From the NCBI RefSeq assembly GCF_000832125.1, contig NZ_JPRK01000008.1, forward strand, positions 124,001 to 188,000: a stretch of DNA of 64,000 nt, given 5' to 3'. Numbering within the stretch: the stretch's first letter is position 1; each line of letters starts with the position of its first letter. Both the position numbers and the translations under genes were made by a program. The notes under the pieces are model-generated. The model did no database searches. It saw nothing but the letters and a program-made list of their open reading frames with translations, and was not told where the DNA came from. Below are positions 52,043 through 60,455 of this stretch, piece after piece. This DNA comes from Flavobacterium hibernum (GTDB lineage: Bacteria; Bacteroidota; Bacteroidia; Flavobacteriales; Flavobacteriaceae).

Positions 52043-54055
52043 TTACCAAATCGTTATTCTGTCTTTCTCTGGCAAAAACATTTTATCTCCAGGTTTTAGA
52101 TTAAATGCTTCATAAAAAGGTGTTGTATTCATTAAAGGACCATTAACACGCCAGTTTGGTGGAGAATGCGGATTGTTGTTAATCCACAAACGCAGAAATT
52201 CGTCTTTCATTTTTACTCTCCATATTTTGGCCAAAGAAATAAAGAAGCGTTGATCTGGGGTATAACCGTCAATTTTGGTATTCCCTTTTCCTTGTTCGGT
52301 CATTTTAAAAGCATCGTAGGCAACTGCTAATCCAGCAATGTCTGCCGTATTTTCGCCAACTGTCATTGCGCCATTAATGTGTAAATCGCCTAAAACGGTA
52401 TATGTATTGTACAAATTGATAACTTGTTGTATTCTTGACTTAAACTGTGCATAATCCTCTTTTGTCCACCAGTTTTTTAAGTTGCCATTCTTGTCGTATT
52501 GAGCACCTTGATCATCAAAAGTATGGGTTATTTCATGTCCTATAACCATTCCGATACCTCCATAATTAAGGGCATCATCGGCATTATTATCAAAATATGG
52601 AGGTTGCAAAATACCTGCTGGAAAAACAATTTCATTTGCAGTAGGATTATTATATGCCGTAACTGTTGGAGGTGTCGTAAACCATTCTGATTTATCGACC
52701 GGTTTGCCCACTTTTGCCAATTGAAATTGATATGCCGCTGTAGCAGCCGAAACCATATTTTCAAAATAGGTGTTTCTAGCTACGTGTACATTGCTATAAT
52801 CTCTCCATTTATCGGGATATCCAATTTTCTTAGTAATGGCTGCCAATTTTTCTTTAGCTTTTTGTTTTGTAACCGGACTCATCCATTCTAATTTGTCAAT
52901 TCTTTTAGCATAGGCTTTTTGCAGATTATTCACAAGTATTAACATGCGTTTTTTAGCATCTTCCGAAAAATATTTCTTTACATACAATTCGCCCAACGCT
53001 TCGCCTAAATAAGTATCAACGGTATTTGCCATTTTTTCGCCACGTGATTTTTGAACAGCCTGACCAGAAAGCACTTTGGTATACTCAAATGAAGCATCGA
53101 CAAAAGGTTTACTTAAATCATCGGCATATCTTTCCAGAGAATTTGCTTTCAAATAAATTTTCCAATTATTAATAGGAATGGTTTTTAAAAGTTTATTAAG
53201 AGCATCATAATAAGCTGGTTGACCTACATTAATCGAATCGGTTTTAGCACCTAAATTATTCAAAAAAGTAGCCCAGTCTATATTGGGATTTCGTTTTGCA
53301 AGAGCCGCCAGAGCCATTTTATTGTAATTTGCCTGCACATCTCGAAGTTCAACTTTTGTTTTATGCGAAACAGCAAGTTGTTTATCAATATCGTAAACCA
53401 AATTGGCATTCTTTTCAGCCTCTTTGGCGTTGCTGCCTATTTGCTGAAATAATGTAGCAAGGTATTTTTTGTACGATTTCTGTATGGCAACAGTTGATGA
53501 ATCTGATTTAAAATAATAATCTCTATCTGGCAAACCAATACCCGTTTGATAAATTTGGGCAATGTTCATACTACTGTTTTTTTCATCGGGCGAGACTCCA
53601 AAACCTATAATCGAAGAATTATTTACTTTTACCTCATTTGCCACAAAGTTCATTAAGGATGGCAAATCGTTAATTGCTTCAATTTTGGCAAGTAATGGTT
53701 TGATAGGTGTATAACCGCGTTTGTCAATCGTTACAGTATCCATACCTGATGCATAAAAGTCTCCTACCTTTTGCGCTATTGTTCCTGCCTGATTCTTGCT
53801 TTGCGAAATGCTATCTAATATTCCTTGTAGGCGCATTCGTTGTGGGTAATTCATAAACATATAAACACCTACTCCCGCTTGAGATGCCGGTATTTGTACA
53901 GAATCGTACCATTTGCCATTTACATATCTAAAAAAATCATCACCAGGTCGCAATGTGGAATCTATGCCTGTGATTGTGATATTTTTCTTTTCTTGATGTT
54001 TTGAGCACGATGTAAGAGATAAGAATGCAATGAAGAGTATTAATGAATTTTTCAT
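52043..54055 (-). CDS. M13 family metallopeptidase (PepO/neprilysin-like) lipoprotein
   Basis: A 670-residue secreted zinc endopeptidase. Lipoprotein signal ending LTSC (about residue 18). N-terminal M13 domain: IDSTLRPGDDFFRYVNGKWYD. The C-terminal peptidase has NEIVFPAGILQPPYFD, the zinc motif HEITH within GMVIGHEITHTFDDQGAQYD, and the third ligand in GENTADIAGLAVAYDAF. It ends with the expected Trp (DRITIW), a hallmark of M13 enzymes. All catalytic positions are intact. Likely degrades peptides at the cell surface or in the periplasm. Confidence 0.93.
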   Translation of the reverse strand: MKNSLILFIAFLSLTSCSKHQEKKNITITGIDSTLRPGDDFFRYVNGKWYDSVQIPASQAGVGVYMFMNYPQRMRLQGILDSISQSKNQAGTIAQKVGDFYASGMDTVTIDKRGYTPIKPLLAKIEAINDLPSLMNFVANEVKVNNSSIIGFGVSPDEKNSSMNIAQIYQTGIGLPDRDYYFKSDSSTVAIQKSYKKYLATLFQQIGSNAKEAEKNANLVYDIDKQLAVSHKTKVELRDVQANYNKMALAALAKRNPNIDWATFLNNLGAKTDSINVGQPAYYDALNKLLKTIPINNWKIYLKANSLERYADDLSKPFVDASFEYTKVLSGQAVQKSRGEKMANTVDTYLGEALGELYVKKYFSEDAKKRMLILVNNLQKAYAKRIDKLEWMSPVTKQKAKEKLAAITKKIGYPDKWRDYSNVHVARNTYFENMVSAATAAYQFQLAKVGKPVDKSEWFTTPPTVTAYNNPTANEIVFPAGILQPPYFDNNADDALNYGGIGMVIGHEITHTFDDQGAQYDKNGNLKNWWTKEDYAQFKSRIQQVINLYNTYTVLGDLHINGAMTVGENTADIAGLAVAYDAFKMTEQGKGNTKIDGYTPDQRFFISLAKIWRVKMKDEFLRLWINNNPHSPPNWRVNGPLMNTTPFYEAFNLKPGDKMFLPEKDRITIW

Positions 54056-54204
54056 AATCTAGATTATTTCTATTAAAATGAACCAAAAAATATTTTAAGG
54101 CAAACATTTTAAATTGTATATACTTGGTATAGTTAGTTTTACCAGAACAATATACGAATTCAGTTTTTAATACTAAAGTTTTTGTTAGAATGCTTCCCTT
54201 TTAC

Positions 54205-54300
54205 GAAGTAAAAAACTTCAGAGAAATCCGGAACTCTTTTCTTTGTTAGCATCCCGTTGTGTTCACCAGTGAGGTGCTCGCTCCAGCTACTAAGAAGAGC
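54205..54300 (+). pseudogene. Decayed tRNA-fMet 3' end and terminator remnants
   Basis: Two pieces resemble the tRNA-fMet region. 54211-54240 repeats the terminator core CTTCAGAGAAATC exactly. 54249-54300 contains CAT..CCCG (anticodon loop and stem), a GTTCAC segment and GCTCCAGCTACTAAGAAGAG, close to the tRNA end TTCCCGCTACTAAGAG. It cannot fold as a tRNA. It is inferred as old attachment-site or duplication debris. Confidence 0.5.
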
Positions 54301-54346
54301 ATTGAAATAAATAAGCTATAAAAGCGATTTTCATCGAAATCTCTTC

Positions 54347-54354
54347 TACTTTTG
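54347..54354 (+). promoter_or_regulatory. -7 box abutting truC start
   Basis: TACTTTTG ends 4 bases before the ATG, so the mRNA may be leaderless. Confidence 0.6.
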
Positions 54355-54358
54355 CCAA

Positions 54359-55054
54359 ATGTTAGAAATTCTTTATCAAGACGAATATATTATAGCCATT
54401 AATAAACCAAGCGGATTATTGGTTCATAAATCCTTTTATGCACGCGATGCAAAAGTTTATGCCATTCAGGAATTGAGAAATCAAATAGGACAGCATGTTT
54501 ATCCTATTCATCGGTTAGACCGTAAAACATCTGGCGTTTTGTTATTTGCATTGGATAAAGATGTCTTGAAAATTATGAATGATCGCTTTGCCACACGCGA
54601 AGTCGAAAAAAAATATTTAGCAATTTTACGTGGTTGGTCTCCCGAAGAACTTACAATTGATTATGATTTAATCAATGATGACGACATTAAACAAAATGCA
54701 ATAACATACTTTCATCGTTTGCAAAACACCGAAATTGAGTTAGAATTTAACAATAAACCAACGTCACGATATTGTTTGGTCGAAGCGATTCCCGAAACTG
54801 GCCGTATGCATCAATTAAGAAAACATTTCAAACATATTTTTCATCCCATTTTAGGAAGCCGTCCTCATGGTTGCAACAAACAAAATAAATTATGGTTGGA
54901 GAATTATGACTTAAAAGGAATGATGCTTCATGCACATCAATTAATTTTTAATCATCCAATAAGCAATAAACAACTTATCCTGAATGCAAAGATTAATGAA
55001 GAATTTAGCCGAGTAGGAAATATTCTTAACCTAGATTTGAGTAAATATAATTAG
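54359..55054 (+). CDS. truC: tRNA pseudouridine(65) synthase
   Basis: A 231-residue RluA-type pseudouridine synthase that by eye matches E. coli TruC from the first residue: MLEILYQDEYIIAINKPSGLLVH, RNQIGQHVYPIHRLDRKTSGVLL (catalytic Asp54) and ILRGWSPEEL. Later blocks are TSRYCLVEAIPETGRMHQLRKHFKHIFHPILG and MLHAHQL. It isomerises U65 in certain tRNAs; cytoplasmic. The S4 domain is absent, as in TruC. It is flanked on both sides by sequences resembling the tRNA-fMet 3' end. Confidence 0.92.
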   Translation: MLEILYQDEYIIAINKPSGLLVHKSFYARDAKVYAIQELRNQIGQHVYPIHRLDRKTSGVLLFALDKDVLKIMNDRFATREVEKKYLAILRGWSPEELTIDYDLINDDDIKQNAITYFHRLQNTEIELEFNNKPTSRYCLVEAIPETGRMHQLRKHFKHIFHPILGSRPHGCNKQNKLWLENYDLKGMMLHAHQLIFNHPISNKQLILNAKINEEFSRVGNILNLDLSKYN

Positions 55055-55092
55055 AATAATAATCCTCAAAAACGGACTGGATATTTCGGCAC

Positions 55093-55140
55093 TTCCTGCT
55101 ACTAAAACAAAAAACACCACTTAAAAAAGATGGTGTTTTA
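55093..55140 (+). terminator. Terminator of truC, preceded by tRNA-end-like sequence
   Basis: Hairpin AAAACACCA/TGGTGTTTT at 55111-55139. Just before it, TTCCTGCTACTAAAACAAAA (55093-55112) matches most of the last bases of tRNA-fMet and the start of its terminator (TTCCCGCTACTAAGAGAAAA). Confidence 0.65.
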
Positions 55141-55197
55141 TTATTTCGACTTGCCTATTTTAGTTTCCTAATTTAAATTCTAGCTATTGGTGGCAGT

Positions 55198-56013
55198 TTA
55201 TTTAAGTACGGTATTTAATTCAACAACTTCAAAGTCGTCATTATTTTGTAATAGGTGTTTTAATATAGGAATATGTCCTTGTCCAAATATTAATATAACG
55301 TATTTGTCATTTGCATTTACTTGTGTCGTGATATTAGCATAAATAGCAAGATTTCTTAAATACCAATCTGATACAGATTCTGCTCCGGCATAATTTTTAC
55401 CTGCTCCAATCTTTGCCATAAATTTTAAATAAATCGATAAATTTCTTTTTAGTTGGTCAGGTTTATTTATGTACTTTAAAACTTCGGTTATTGTACCTTT
55501 CTTCAATTGATTATCAAAATCACTTATCATTGCTTTTGCATGAGTCCCTAAATCTTTTAGTAAATAAAGTTGATTGTTTTCTTTTGCGGTTGCTCCCACT
55601 AAACTATCGCTCATTCCATAGAATTTGTCTACACAGTTTATTTGATTTAGTTTTAATTTTTTACCTAACCTAAAGCCAATTTGTTCTCTCTCTGAAACTG
55701 TAAGTTTATAATGACCTGTTAAATATAAATTATACAAACTATCGGTAGAACGTTGATTTTCGAATGGCTTTTCAATCATCACTTTAGTCGCTTTTGTTTG
55801 AGATAAAACATTCGTTAAATCTTCTAATTCATTTTGTCGTTTAGCACTTAAAAAATCGTCTACTTTTAGTTCAAAACTATCTGTATGAGGCGTTTCGAAG
55901 TGAATTGTCCCAATTAATAAGATTTTAGTTTTTTGTTTAGATTCTTGTCCAAAAGTTGTTGTTACAATTAAAAGCGCAATTAAAAATGTAGAAATTGTTT
56001 TAATGAAATTCAT
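55198..56013 (-). CDS. DUF5694 secreted protein, TraB/TIKI-like
   Basis: A 271-residue protein with a signal peptide ending TTFGQ. It has ILLIGTIHFETPHTDSF at about 31-47, VMIEKPFENQRSTDSLYN, and near the end YVILIFGQGHIPILKHLL. The GTIHF and GxGHIPIL histidine blocks are the shared active-site motifs of the TraB/TIKI/EreA-like superfamily, to which DUF5694 belongs. A metal-dependent peptidase or hydrolase activity is therefore possible. It has a -7 box about 90 bases upstream. It stands alone and diverges from the AraC gene. Confidence 0.85.
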   Translation of the reverse strand: MNFIKTISTFLIALLIVTTTFGQESKQKTKILLIGTIHFETPHTDSFELKVDDFLSAKRQNELEDLTNVLSQTKATKVMIEKPFENQRSTDSLYNLYLTGHYKLTVSEREQIGFRLGKKLKLNQINCVDKFYGMSDSLVGATAKENNQLYLLKDLGTHAKAMISDFDNQLKKGTITEVLKYINKPDQLKRNLSIYLKFMAKIGAGKNYAGAESVSDWYLRNLAIYANITTQVNANDKYVILIFGQGHIPILKHLLQNNDDFEVVELNTVLK

Positions 56014-56390
56014 TTTTTTTAGTTTATTTTTTATTATTGTCGTTCCTCAAAATTGCCAGCAACTTATTTGTATGTGTGATAAGTATTACACTTATTTGTT
56101 TTCAAATATATAATTTTTCTATTGTAAATCATCGTAAGGACTTTTTATTTACTAAATGTTTTTGACACATAAAATGAAGGTGGATTTGTAAATAAAAAGA
56201 AGAGAAAAAATTAAGCTGCCATTTTATAATTCTTCATTCTTTTAGTTAATCATTTCTTAATCCCGTAAGAAAGTCATTTGTATTAATATAAATTCGTTCT
56301 GTCAATTCGTATGAAAAAGCTATGTTTTAAAACTACTAATTAGCATAATATCACAAAGCAAATCTTAAAAACAACTTTTAAATTTAAAAA
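56014..56390. other. Divergent promoter region of DUF5694 and AraC genes
   Basis: 377 bases without a gene. It holds a minus-strand -7 box (56103-56110, TATATTTG on that strand) and, just downstream of it on the transcript, an imperfect palindrome GTGTGATAAGTATTACAC at 56074-56091 that could be an operator. The rest is AT-rich, and no clear promoter for the AraC gene was found. Confidence 0.5.
56103..56110 (-). promoter_or_regulatory. -7 box for DUF5694 gene
   Basis: TATATTTG on the minus strand, 90 bases before the ATG at 56013. Confidence 0.5.
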
Positions 56391-57527
56391 TTGATTTATA
56401 CCACACTTTTAAATATTGCTGTATTTCAGGGAATAGTCTTAGGCTTAATTATTTTAAAGTCTTCTGTATTCAATAGTAATTCAAATAAATATCTGGCGTA
56501 CTTACTATTTACGCTTTCAATTATTTTACTAAATCATGTTTTTGAGATTGAAGATGTGTTTACCGCCCATCCTTTTCTACGCTTTATTGATAACATCGAG
56601 TGGATATTTCTATTACCTCCATTTCTATTCCTATTTATTGTAAACCGGATTGATAAAATTGCAAAAAGCAAGCAAAAATTCTATTTGTATTTCACTCCAT
56701 TTGCTTTTTCTGCCATCCTTAATATTGCCCGTGATCTTGATCTTGTTGCAGGAATATATACTATTCCTGAGTCAAGCATATATATATTCAAAATACTTGG
56801 TGTAATTCATCTTATCCTAGCAGTTACATTTATTCCATTTCTTCTTTGTTATTCTTATTTTATGATAAGACATTTAAAAGATCCACAGGAAAAAAAATGG
56901 ATCATTACCTTACTAACAATCATTTCTTCATCGATATTTGCTTTTCTTATTATCTACCTAACCAGCTTATTTATTCAATTTGACCTTTCTGCCACTATGA
57001 GCATTTTGGCTTTAGCTGCAACATTCATAATTCACTGGACGTCTTATATGGGTATCTACAAATACAAACTTGCCAAAAACAAAGAGGCTGTCTATAATTT
57101 TCTAAACCAGGAGTTAACTATTTCATATAGTAATACTCAAATGTTAAAAGATGTAAGAGTCGAAGAATATAGAGAATCTATCACAGCAGATAATCCTTAT
57201 TTTCAAAAACTGGAACTTCTTTTTAAAGAACAGCACATTTATACTGACAGTACATTAAACCGAGAAAAAGTCGCTGAAAAATTAGACATAAGCGCGGGAT
57301 ATGTTTCGCTAATTGTAAACACGATAACGGGAGACAACTTTGCCAATTACATAAATCAATATCGGGTTGAAGCTGTAAAGGAAATGATTTCAAATTCTGA
57401 ATACGAAAACTATAATTTGCTGGCAATGGGATTGGAATCTGGGTTTACTTCAAAAACAACTTTTTATAAAGCTTTTAAAAAAATTACCGGTCAAACACCA
57501 AATGAATATAAAAATACCAGTAAATAG
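56391..57527 (+). CDS. Membrane-bound AraC-family regulator, TTG start
   Basis: A 378-residue protein with about seven hydrophobic segments in the first 230 residues (for example IAVFQGIVLGLIILKS, WIFLLPPFLFLFIV, ILAVTFIPFLLCYSYFMI). A C-terminal AraC DNA-binding domain follows from about 275: DSTLNREKVAEKLDISAGYVSLIVN, then SGFTSKTTFYKAFKKITGQTPNEYK. A stop codon sits two codons before the TTG at 56391 and the next ATG is deep in the membrane region, so TTG is the likely start. Membrane sensors of this type probably bind DNA near the membrane. Its target may be the DUF3575 gene that follows; inference. Confidence 0.88.
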   Translation: MIYTTLLNIAVFQGIVLGLIILKSSVFNSNSNKYLAYLLFTLSIILLNHVFEIEDVFTAHPFLRFIDNIEWIFLLPPFLFLFIVNRIDKIAKSKQKFYLYFTPFAFSAILNIARDLDLVAGIYTIPESSIYIFKILGVIHLILAVTFIPFLLCYSYFMIRHLKDPQEKKWIITLLTIISSSIFAFLIIYLTSLFIQFDLSATMSILALAATFIIHWTSYMGIYKYKLAKNKEAVYNFLNQELTISYSNTQMLKDVRVEEYRESITADNPYFQKLELLFKEQHIYTDSTLNREKVAEKLDISAGYVSLIVNTITGDNFANYINQYRVEAVKEMISNSEYENYNLLAMGLESGFTSKTTFYKAFKKITGQTPNEYKNTSK

Positions 57528-57615
57528 GTACCATTTTATACATTTTTGAGCTTTTGAAACCTTTTCTATTTTTTCTTAAGTGAATTTTGGAGCAAAATAA
57601 TTCAAATCACTTTTT

Positions 57616-58152
57616 ATGAAAAAAATTTTATTCCTTATCATTTTGTCTACTTTTTATTCTGTCAATGCTCAAAATGAAACTGATCCTTATCAGAAAAACA
57701 ATGAAATTAAATTAAATGCACTTGCACCTTTATGGCAATCTTTTCAGCTTAGTTACGAAAGACATTTAAATCATAATTCCTCATTAGGGCTTTCTTTTTA
57801 TTATGTATTTGATAATACAAAAAATGAAAAAGATTTAAATTATTCAATATCTCCGTATTACAGAAGATATTTTGGTAAAAAATATGCATCAGGATGGTTT
57901 GTTGAAGGATTTGGAATGCTAGCTTCAACAGATGGCAAAAAAATATACACATCAGAAGATCATTCAATATATACCGAGAATCCCGACGTTATTAATTTTG
58001 CTCTCGGTGCCGGCGGAGGCTGGAAATGGGTCAGTAAAAGCGGATTTCTTTTTGAAGCAAATGTTGGTTATGGCGGTATATTAATCAATGCAAAAAAAAC
58101 AGACCATACTATTGTTGCAAAATTTGGACTGAGTGCTGGATATAGATTTTAA
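57616..58152 (+). CDS. DUF3575 outer membrane beta-barrel protein
   Basis: A 178-residue secreted protein with a signal peptide ending SVNAQ. It has NEIKLNALAPLWQSFQLSYERHLNHNSSLGLSFYYVF, then ISPYYRRYFGKKYASGWFVEGFGML, and the closing strand FGLSAGYRF ends in Phe. This is the DUF3575 pattern: small 8-strand outer membrane barrels of unknown function in Bacteroidetes. It follows the AraC regulator on the same strand and has a hairpin terminator about 110 bases downstream. Confidence 0.87.
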   Translation: MKKILFLIILSTFYSVNAQNETDPYQKNNEIKLNALAPLWQSFQLSYERHLNHNSSLGLSFYYVFDNTKNEKDLNYSISPYYRRYFGKKYASGWFVEGFGMLASTDGKKIYTSEDHSIYTENPDVINFALGAGGGWKWVSKSGFLFEANVGYGGILINAKKTDHTIVAKFGLSAGYRF

Positions 58153-58247
58153 TAAATAGATATTACCGATTCAATCAAAAAAATGAAGTCAAGTTCTTGT
58201 TGGAGCTTTATAAAAATCTATGATAAACTGGTTAGATATTTAATTGT

Positions 58248-58291
58248 TTCCTGCCACTACAACAAAGCTCCAGTAAAATCTGGAGCTTTGT
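58248..58291. terminator. Terminator after DUF3575 gene, with tRNA-end-like prefix
   Basis: Hairpin ACAAAGCTCCAG/CTGGAGCTTTGT (58262-58291), which can serve both convergent genes. The prefix TTCCTGCCACTAC and the stem resemble the tRNA-fMet end and terminator (roughly 16 of 22 bases in the stem region). That likeness could partly be coincidence among terminators. Confidence 0.7.
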
Positions 58292-58294
58292 TTA

Positions 58295-59104
58295 TTATTC
58301 AATTGCATACATTGACGCTACCTCTATGTATTTCTTTTTTCCAAAAGCTTCTTCAACCAGAACTACAACATAGTTATTAAAATGTTCCCAAAGCTTGTAA
58401 TCATTTAATTTTTCTTTTCTATTATCATCATATGACTTCGAAGATCTTACATATTTCTCGAGACTTAAAATTTCTTTAGGACTAAAATTATTGAGCGCTT
58501 GAACTGTTTCGAAATAAAAACCACCGAAAGTAACATCATGACTATCTTTAAGCAAAAAAGATGTTGATTTAGATGAAGGTTTAAAAATATAATTATTATC
58601 CAATTTAAAAAAAAGCGTGTCTTTTATTTTATTGGTAATGATATTCTCGCCATCGCGTATAGGATAATATGATGAATATTCTAAAAATCTAGGCTGTATA
58701 AATTCATCACCATTCACAAAAAAAATAGTATACTTGTTGGTCAACGAGTCTTTTAGTTTTTCTTTATCTATGATTTTATTGTATTTACCATCAAAATAGA
58801 ATTTCCTGTTTTCTATGTAATCTTTGATCGACAAGATTTTTTTTGGCTTCAAGCCTTTTACCAAATAACCATCACCAACAAAAAAAATATAACCATTTGT
58901 TTTAGTTTGCTTCATTTGCTCTTTTTCAAACTCTAGCCTTTCTGGATAAGTTTGTTTTGAGAGATTTGCAGTTATTGTTGGAGATAAAGTATAATATTTA
59001 TCAATACTAAAAAACAAAGTATCTTTTGATCTCTCTTGTGCTTTTAGTTCCCCAATAGAAAATAATATTAGTAAAAAAAGTGAGATGTTCTTCTTATTTA
59101 ACAT
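58295..59104 (-). CDS. Secreted protein with two 'DTLFF' domains
   Basis: A 269-residue protein with a signal peptide ending LKAQ (about 23). It holds two tandem copies of one domain: copy 1 at about residues 28-140 and copy 2 at about 160-269. Each copy starts K(D)TLFF.(I/L)D..Y and continues to a GYIFF/GFYF strand, then a (L)(K/S)PK.ILS(I/L).(D/E)Y(I/V) helix and a (T/N)(N/Y)..(F/V)FV strand near the end. The upstream gene carries one copy of the same domain. I do not recognise the family. The two genes are 2 bases apart. Envelope or extracellular location follows from the signal peptide. Confidence 0.75.
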   Translation of the reverse strand: MLNKKNISLFLLILFSIGELKAQERSKDTLFFSIDKYYTLSPTITANLSKQTYPERLEFEKEQMKQTKTNGYIFFVGDGYLVKGLKPKKILSIKDYIENRKFYFDGKYNKIIDKEKLKDSLTNKYTIFFVNGDEFIQPRFLEYSSYYPIRDGENIITNKIKDTLFFKLDNNYIFKPSSKSTSFLLKDSHDVTFGGFYFETVQALNNFSPKEILSLEKYVRSSKSYDDNRKEKLNDYKLWEHFNNYVVVLVEEAFGKKKYIEVASMYAIE

Positions 59105-59106
59105 TC

Positions 59107-59481
59107 TTATTCGATTTCAAAACTTGATTTTACTTGAATATATTCCACTTTTTTATCGATAGTTTTAACGAAAAACACAAAATAATTACTAAAAAAATCG
59201 GCAATTTTTTCATCGTTCAATTTTTTCGTTTTATCATAAAAAACCGAAGAGCGCACATACTTTTTGAGTGACAAAATACTTTTAGGGTTTAGATTGCTTT
59301 TAACATCTCCTTTTCCGAAGAAAAATGTTCCATGACTGCCACCACTACTATCCTCTAAGTAAAAATGGTTTGGCATTTCTGCAAACGTCTTTATATACTT
59401 ATTGTCATATTTAAAAAATAAAGTATCTTTTTTTTCTTGAGCTTTTAAAGTCGTATTGAACAAAAAGATAAAATAAAACAA
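59107..59481 (-). CDS. Secreted 'DTLFF' single-domain protein, signal peptide frameshifted
   Basis: A 124-residue frame beginning at a TTG and running MFYFIFLFNTTLKAQEKKDTLFFKYDN. The body is one copy of the domain found twice in the next gene: KSILSLKKYVRSSVFYD, ADFFSNYFVFFVKTIDKKVEYIQVKSSFEIE. An ATG at 59504 directly follows a -7 box and starts MKRFVF, but is in another frame. One extra base in the A7 run (59485-59491 on the plus strand) would join it into a normal signal peptide ending LKAQ. So either the true gene is frameshifted here (mutation, slippage or sequencing error) or translation starts at TTG. Confidence 0.65.
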   Translation of the reverse strand: MFYFIFLFNTTLKAQEKKDTLFFKYDNKYIKTFAEMPNHFYLEDSSGGSHGTFFFGKGDVKSNLNPKSILSLKKYVRSSVFYDKTKKLNDEKIADFFSNYFVFFVKTIDKKVEYIQVKSSFEIE

Positions 59482-59507
59482 AATAAAAAAACAAACCTTT
59501 TCATAAT

Positions 59508-59515
59508 CAAAGTTA
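59508..59515 (-). promoter_or_regulatory. -7 box abutting the 59504 ATG
   Basis: TAACTTTG on the minus strand, 3 bases before ATG AAA AGG. It supports that ATG as the original start of the DTLFF operon. Confidence 0.55.
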
Positions 59516-59670
59516 TATAATAATATTATTAATTAGAACAAGAACTGCATTACTCAAGTATTTCGATTTACTTGCATGAGCTATAATTTTCTTATTTCTG
59601 ACAGATTTGACAATCCTAGCAAGTAGTTGTAAAAATTCGTAAAACTTGTATTTTTTAACAACACAAAAAA

Positions 59671-59735
59671 TTGTGTAAAAGCGGAGACATCAGTTTAGCT
59701 TTTTACAAGGAAATCCTAACAAAGCAAAAAGGTAA
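59671..59735. repeat. Copy 1 of AAAAGCGGAGACAT repeat
   Basis: The 14-base core at 59677-59690 is identical to 60462-60475. Flanks also align loosely (ttgtgt/ttgcgc before, ttttt..aag.aa after). It lies downstream of the 59743-60354 lipoprotein stop on the minus strand. Confidence 0.65.
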
Positions 59736-59742
59736 TTTATTT

Positions 59743-60354
59743 TCAATAATAATTTCCGTCATTTATTTCTTTTAAGAATTTCCATTTCCCGTTTTTCATT
59801 TTCATTATAATTATTGAATTTGGTATAATAAATTGTTTTTTAGTTGTAGTTTCAGATTTTGCAAATATTGCATATTTGTTGTTTTTATAAAAAATTGGAT
59901 CAGAAAATGCAAAGACAGTAACTTCAGCTTTTTTTTCGGTCATGTATTCATTATATGTTGAAGGTTTAGGAAAAGCATCTTCTTCTATGAATTTTATTTT
60001 GATGTTTTTGAAATTATTTTGGTCCCAAAAAACGCTTTGTAACCAAATTTCGTTTGTTTTATCATTGCGATATTTTTTATTCATGATGTCCCAATACTTT
60101 TCATGAAATGTTGGATCTTTTAATATGACGCTATTTTCGAGAGTGTTGATGTTTGCGGGAGTAATAGATCTTGTTTTAAAAAGATCTATCGCATAATTAT
60201 TGTTTATCTTATTTGTAATAATAATGATAGTGTCATTATTGCTAAGTTTAGAACTAAGGTATGTGCTTACAGGAGATTGTAAGTTTTCTTTAATAGAAGA
60301 ACAACTACAAATTGACAAAATTAAAATTAATACGAGAATGATGCGTTTGTTCAT
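59743..60354 (-). CDS. Lipoprotein, paralogue of 61003-61596
   Basis: A 203-residue lipoprotein (signal ending ICSC, about residue 18). It shares with the gene at 61003-61596: a short linker, INNNYAIDLFK versus INNNTTIDIFK, KDPTFHEKYWDIMNKKY versus KEPLFVKTKWEKMKSKY, FPKPSTYNEY versus FPNPGEYEKF, FSDPIFYKNNKYAIFA versus FSEPIYYAKKYAVFT, and a C-terminal IIIMKMKNGKWKFLKEINDGNYY-like strand. The family is unknown to me. The FSDP/FSEP plus KNGKWK ending recalls small secreted lipoproteins of Flavobacteria. A repeat core follows the stop. An immunity role was considered but is not shown. Confidence 0.75.
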   Translation of the reverse strand: MNKRIILVLILILSICSCSSIKENLQSPVSTYLSSKLSNNDTIIIITNKINNNYAIDLFKTRSITPANINTLENSVILKDPTFHEKYWDIMNKKYRNDKTNEIWLQSVFWDQNNFKNIKIKFIEEDAFPKPSTYNEYMTEKKAEVTVFAFSDPIFYKNNKYAIFAKSETTTKKQFIIPNSIIIMKMKNGKWKFLKEINDGNYY

Positions 60355-60455
60355 AGTGTCAAGATTAGTTAATGATGCATGGTTTTCCTATAGCAGTTTA
60401 ATTATTAATTAATGGTTGAGTTTCTACTTTCATCATTATATTTAGTTTAAAAAAA

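Noticed and set aside
58156..58260. Possible tRNA-like fold downstream of the DUF3575 gene
   Set aside because: No cloverleaf could be drawn; only the last part resembles the tRNA-fMet end.
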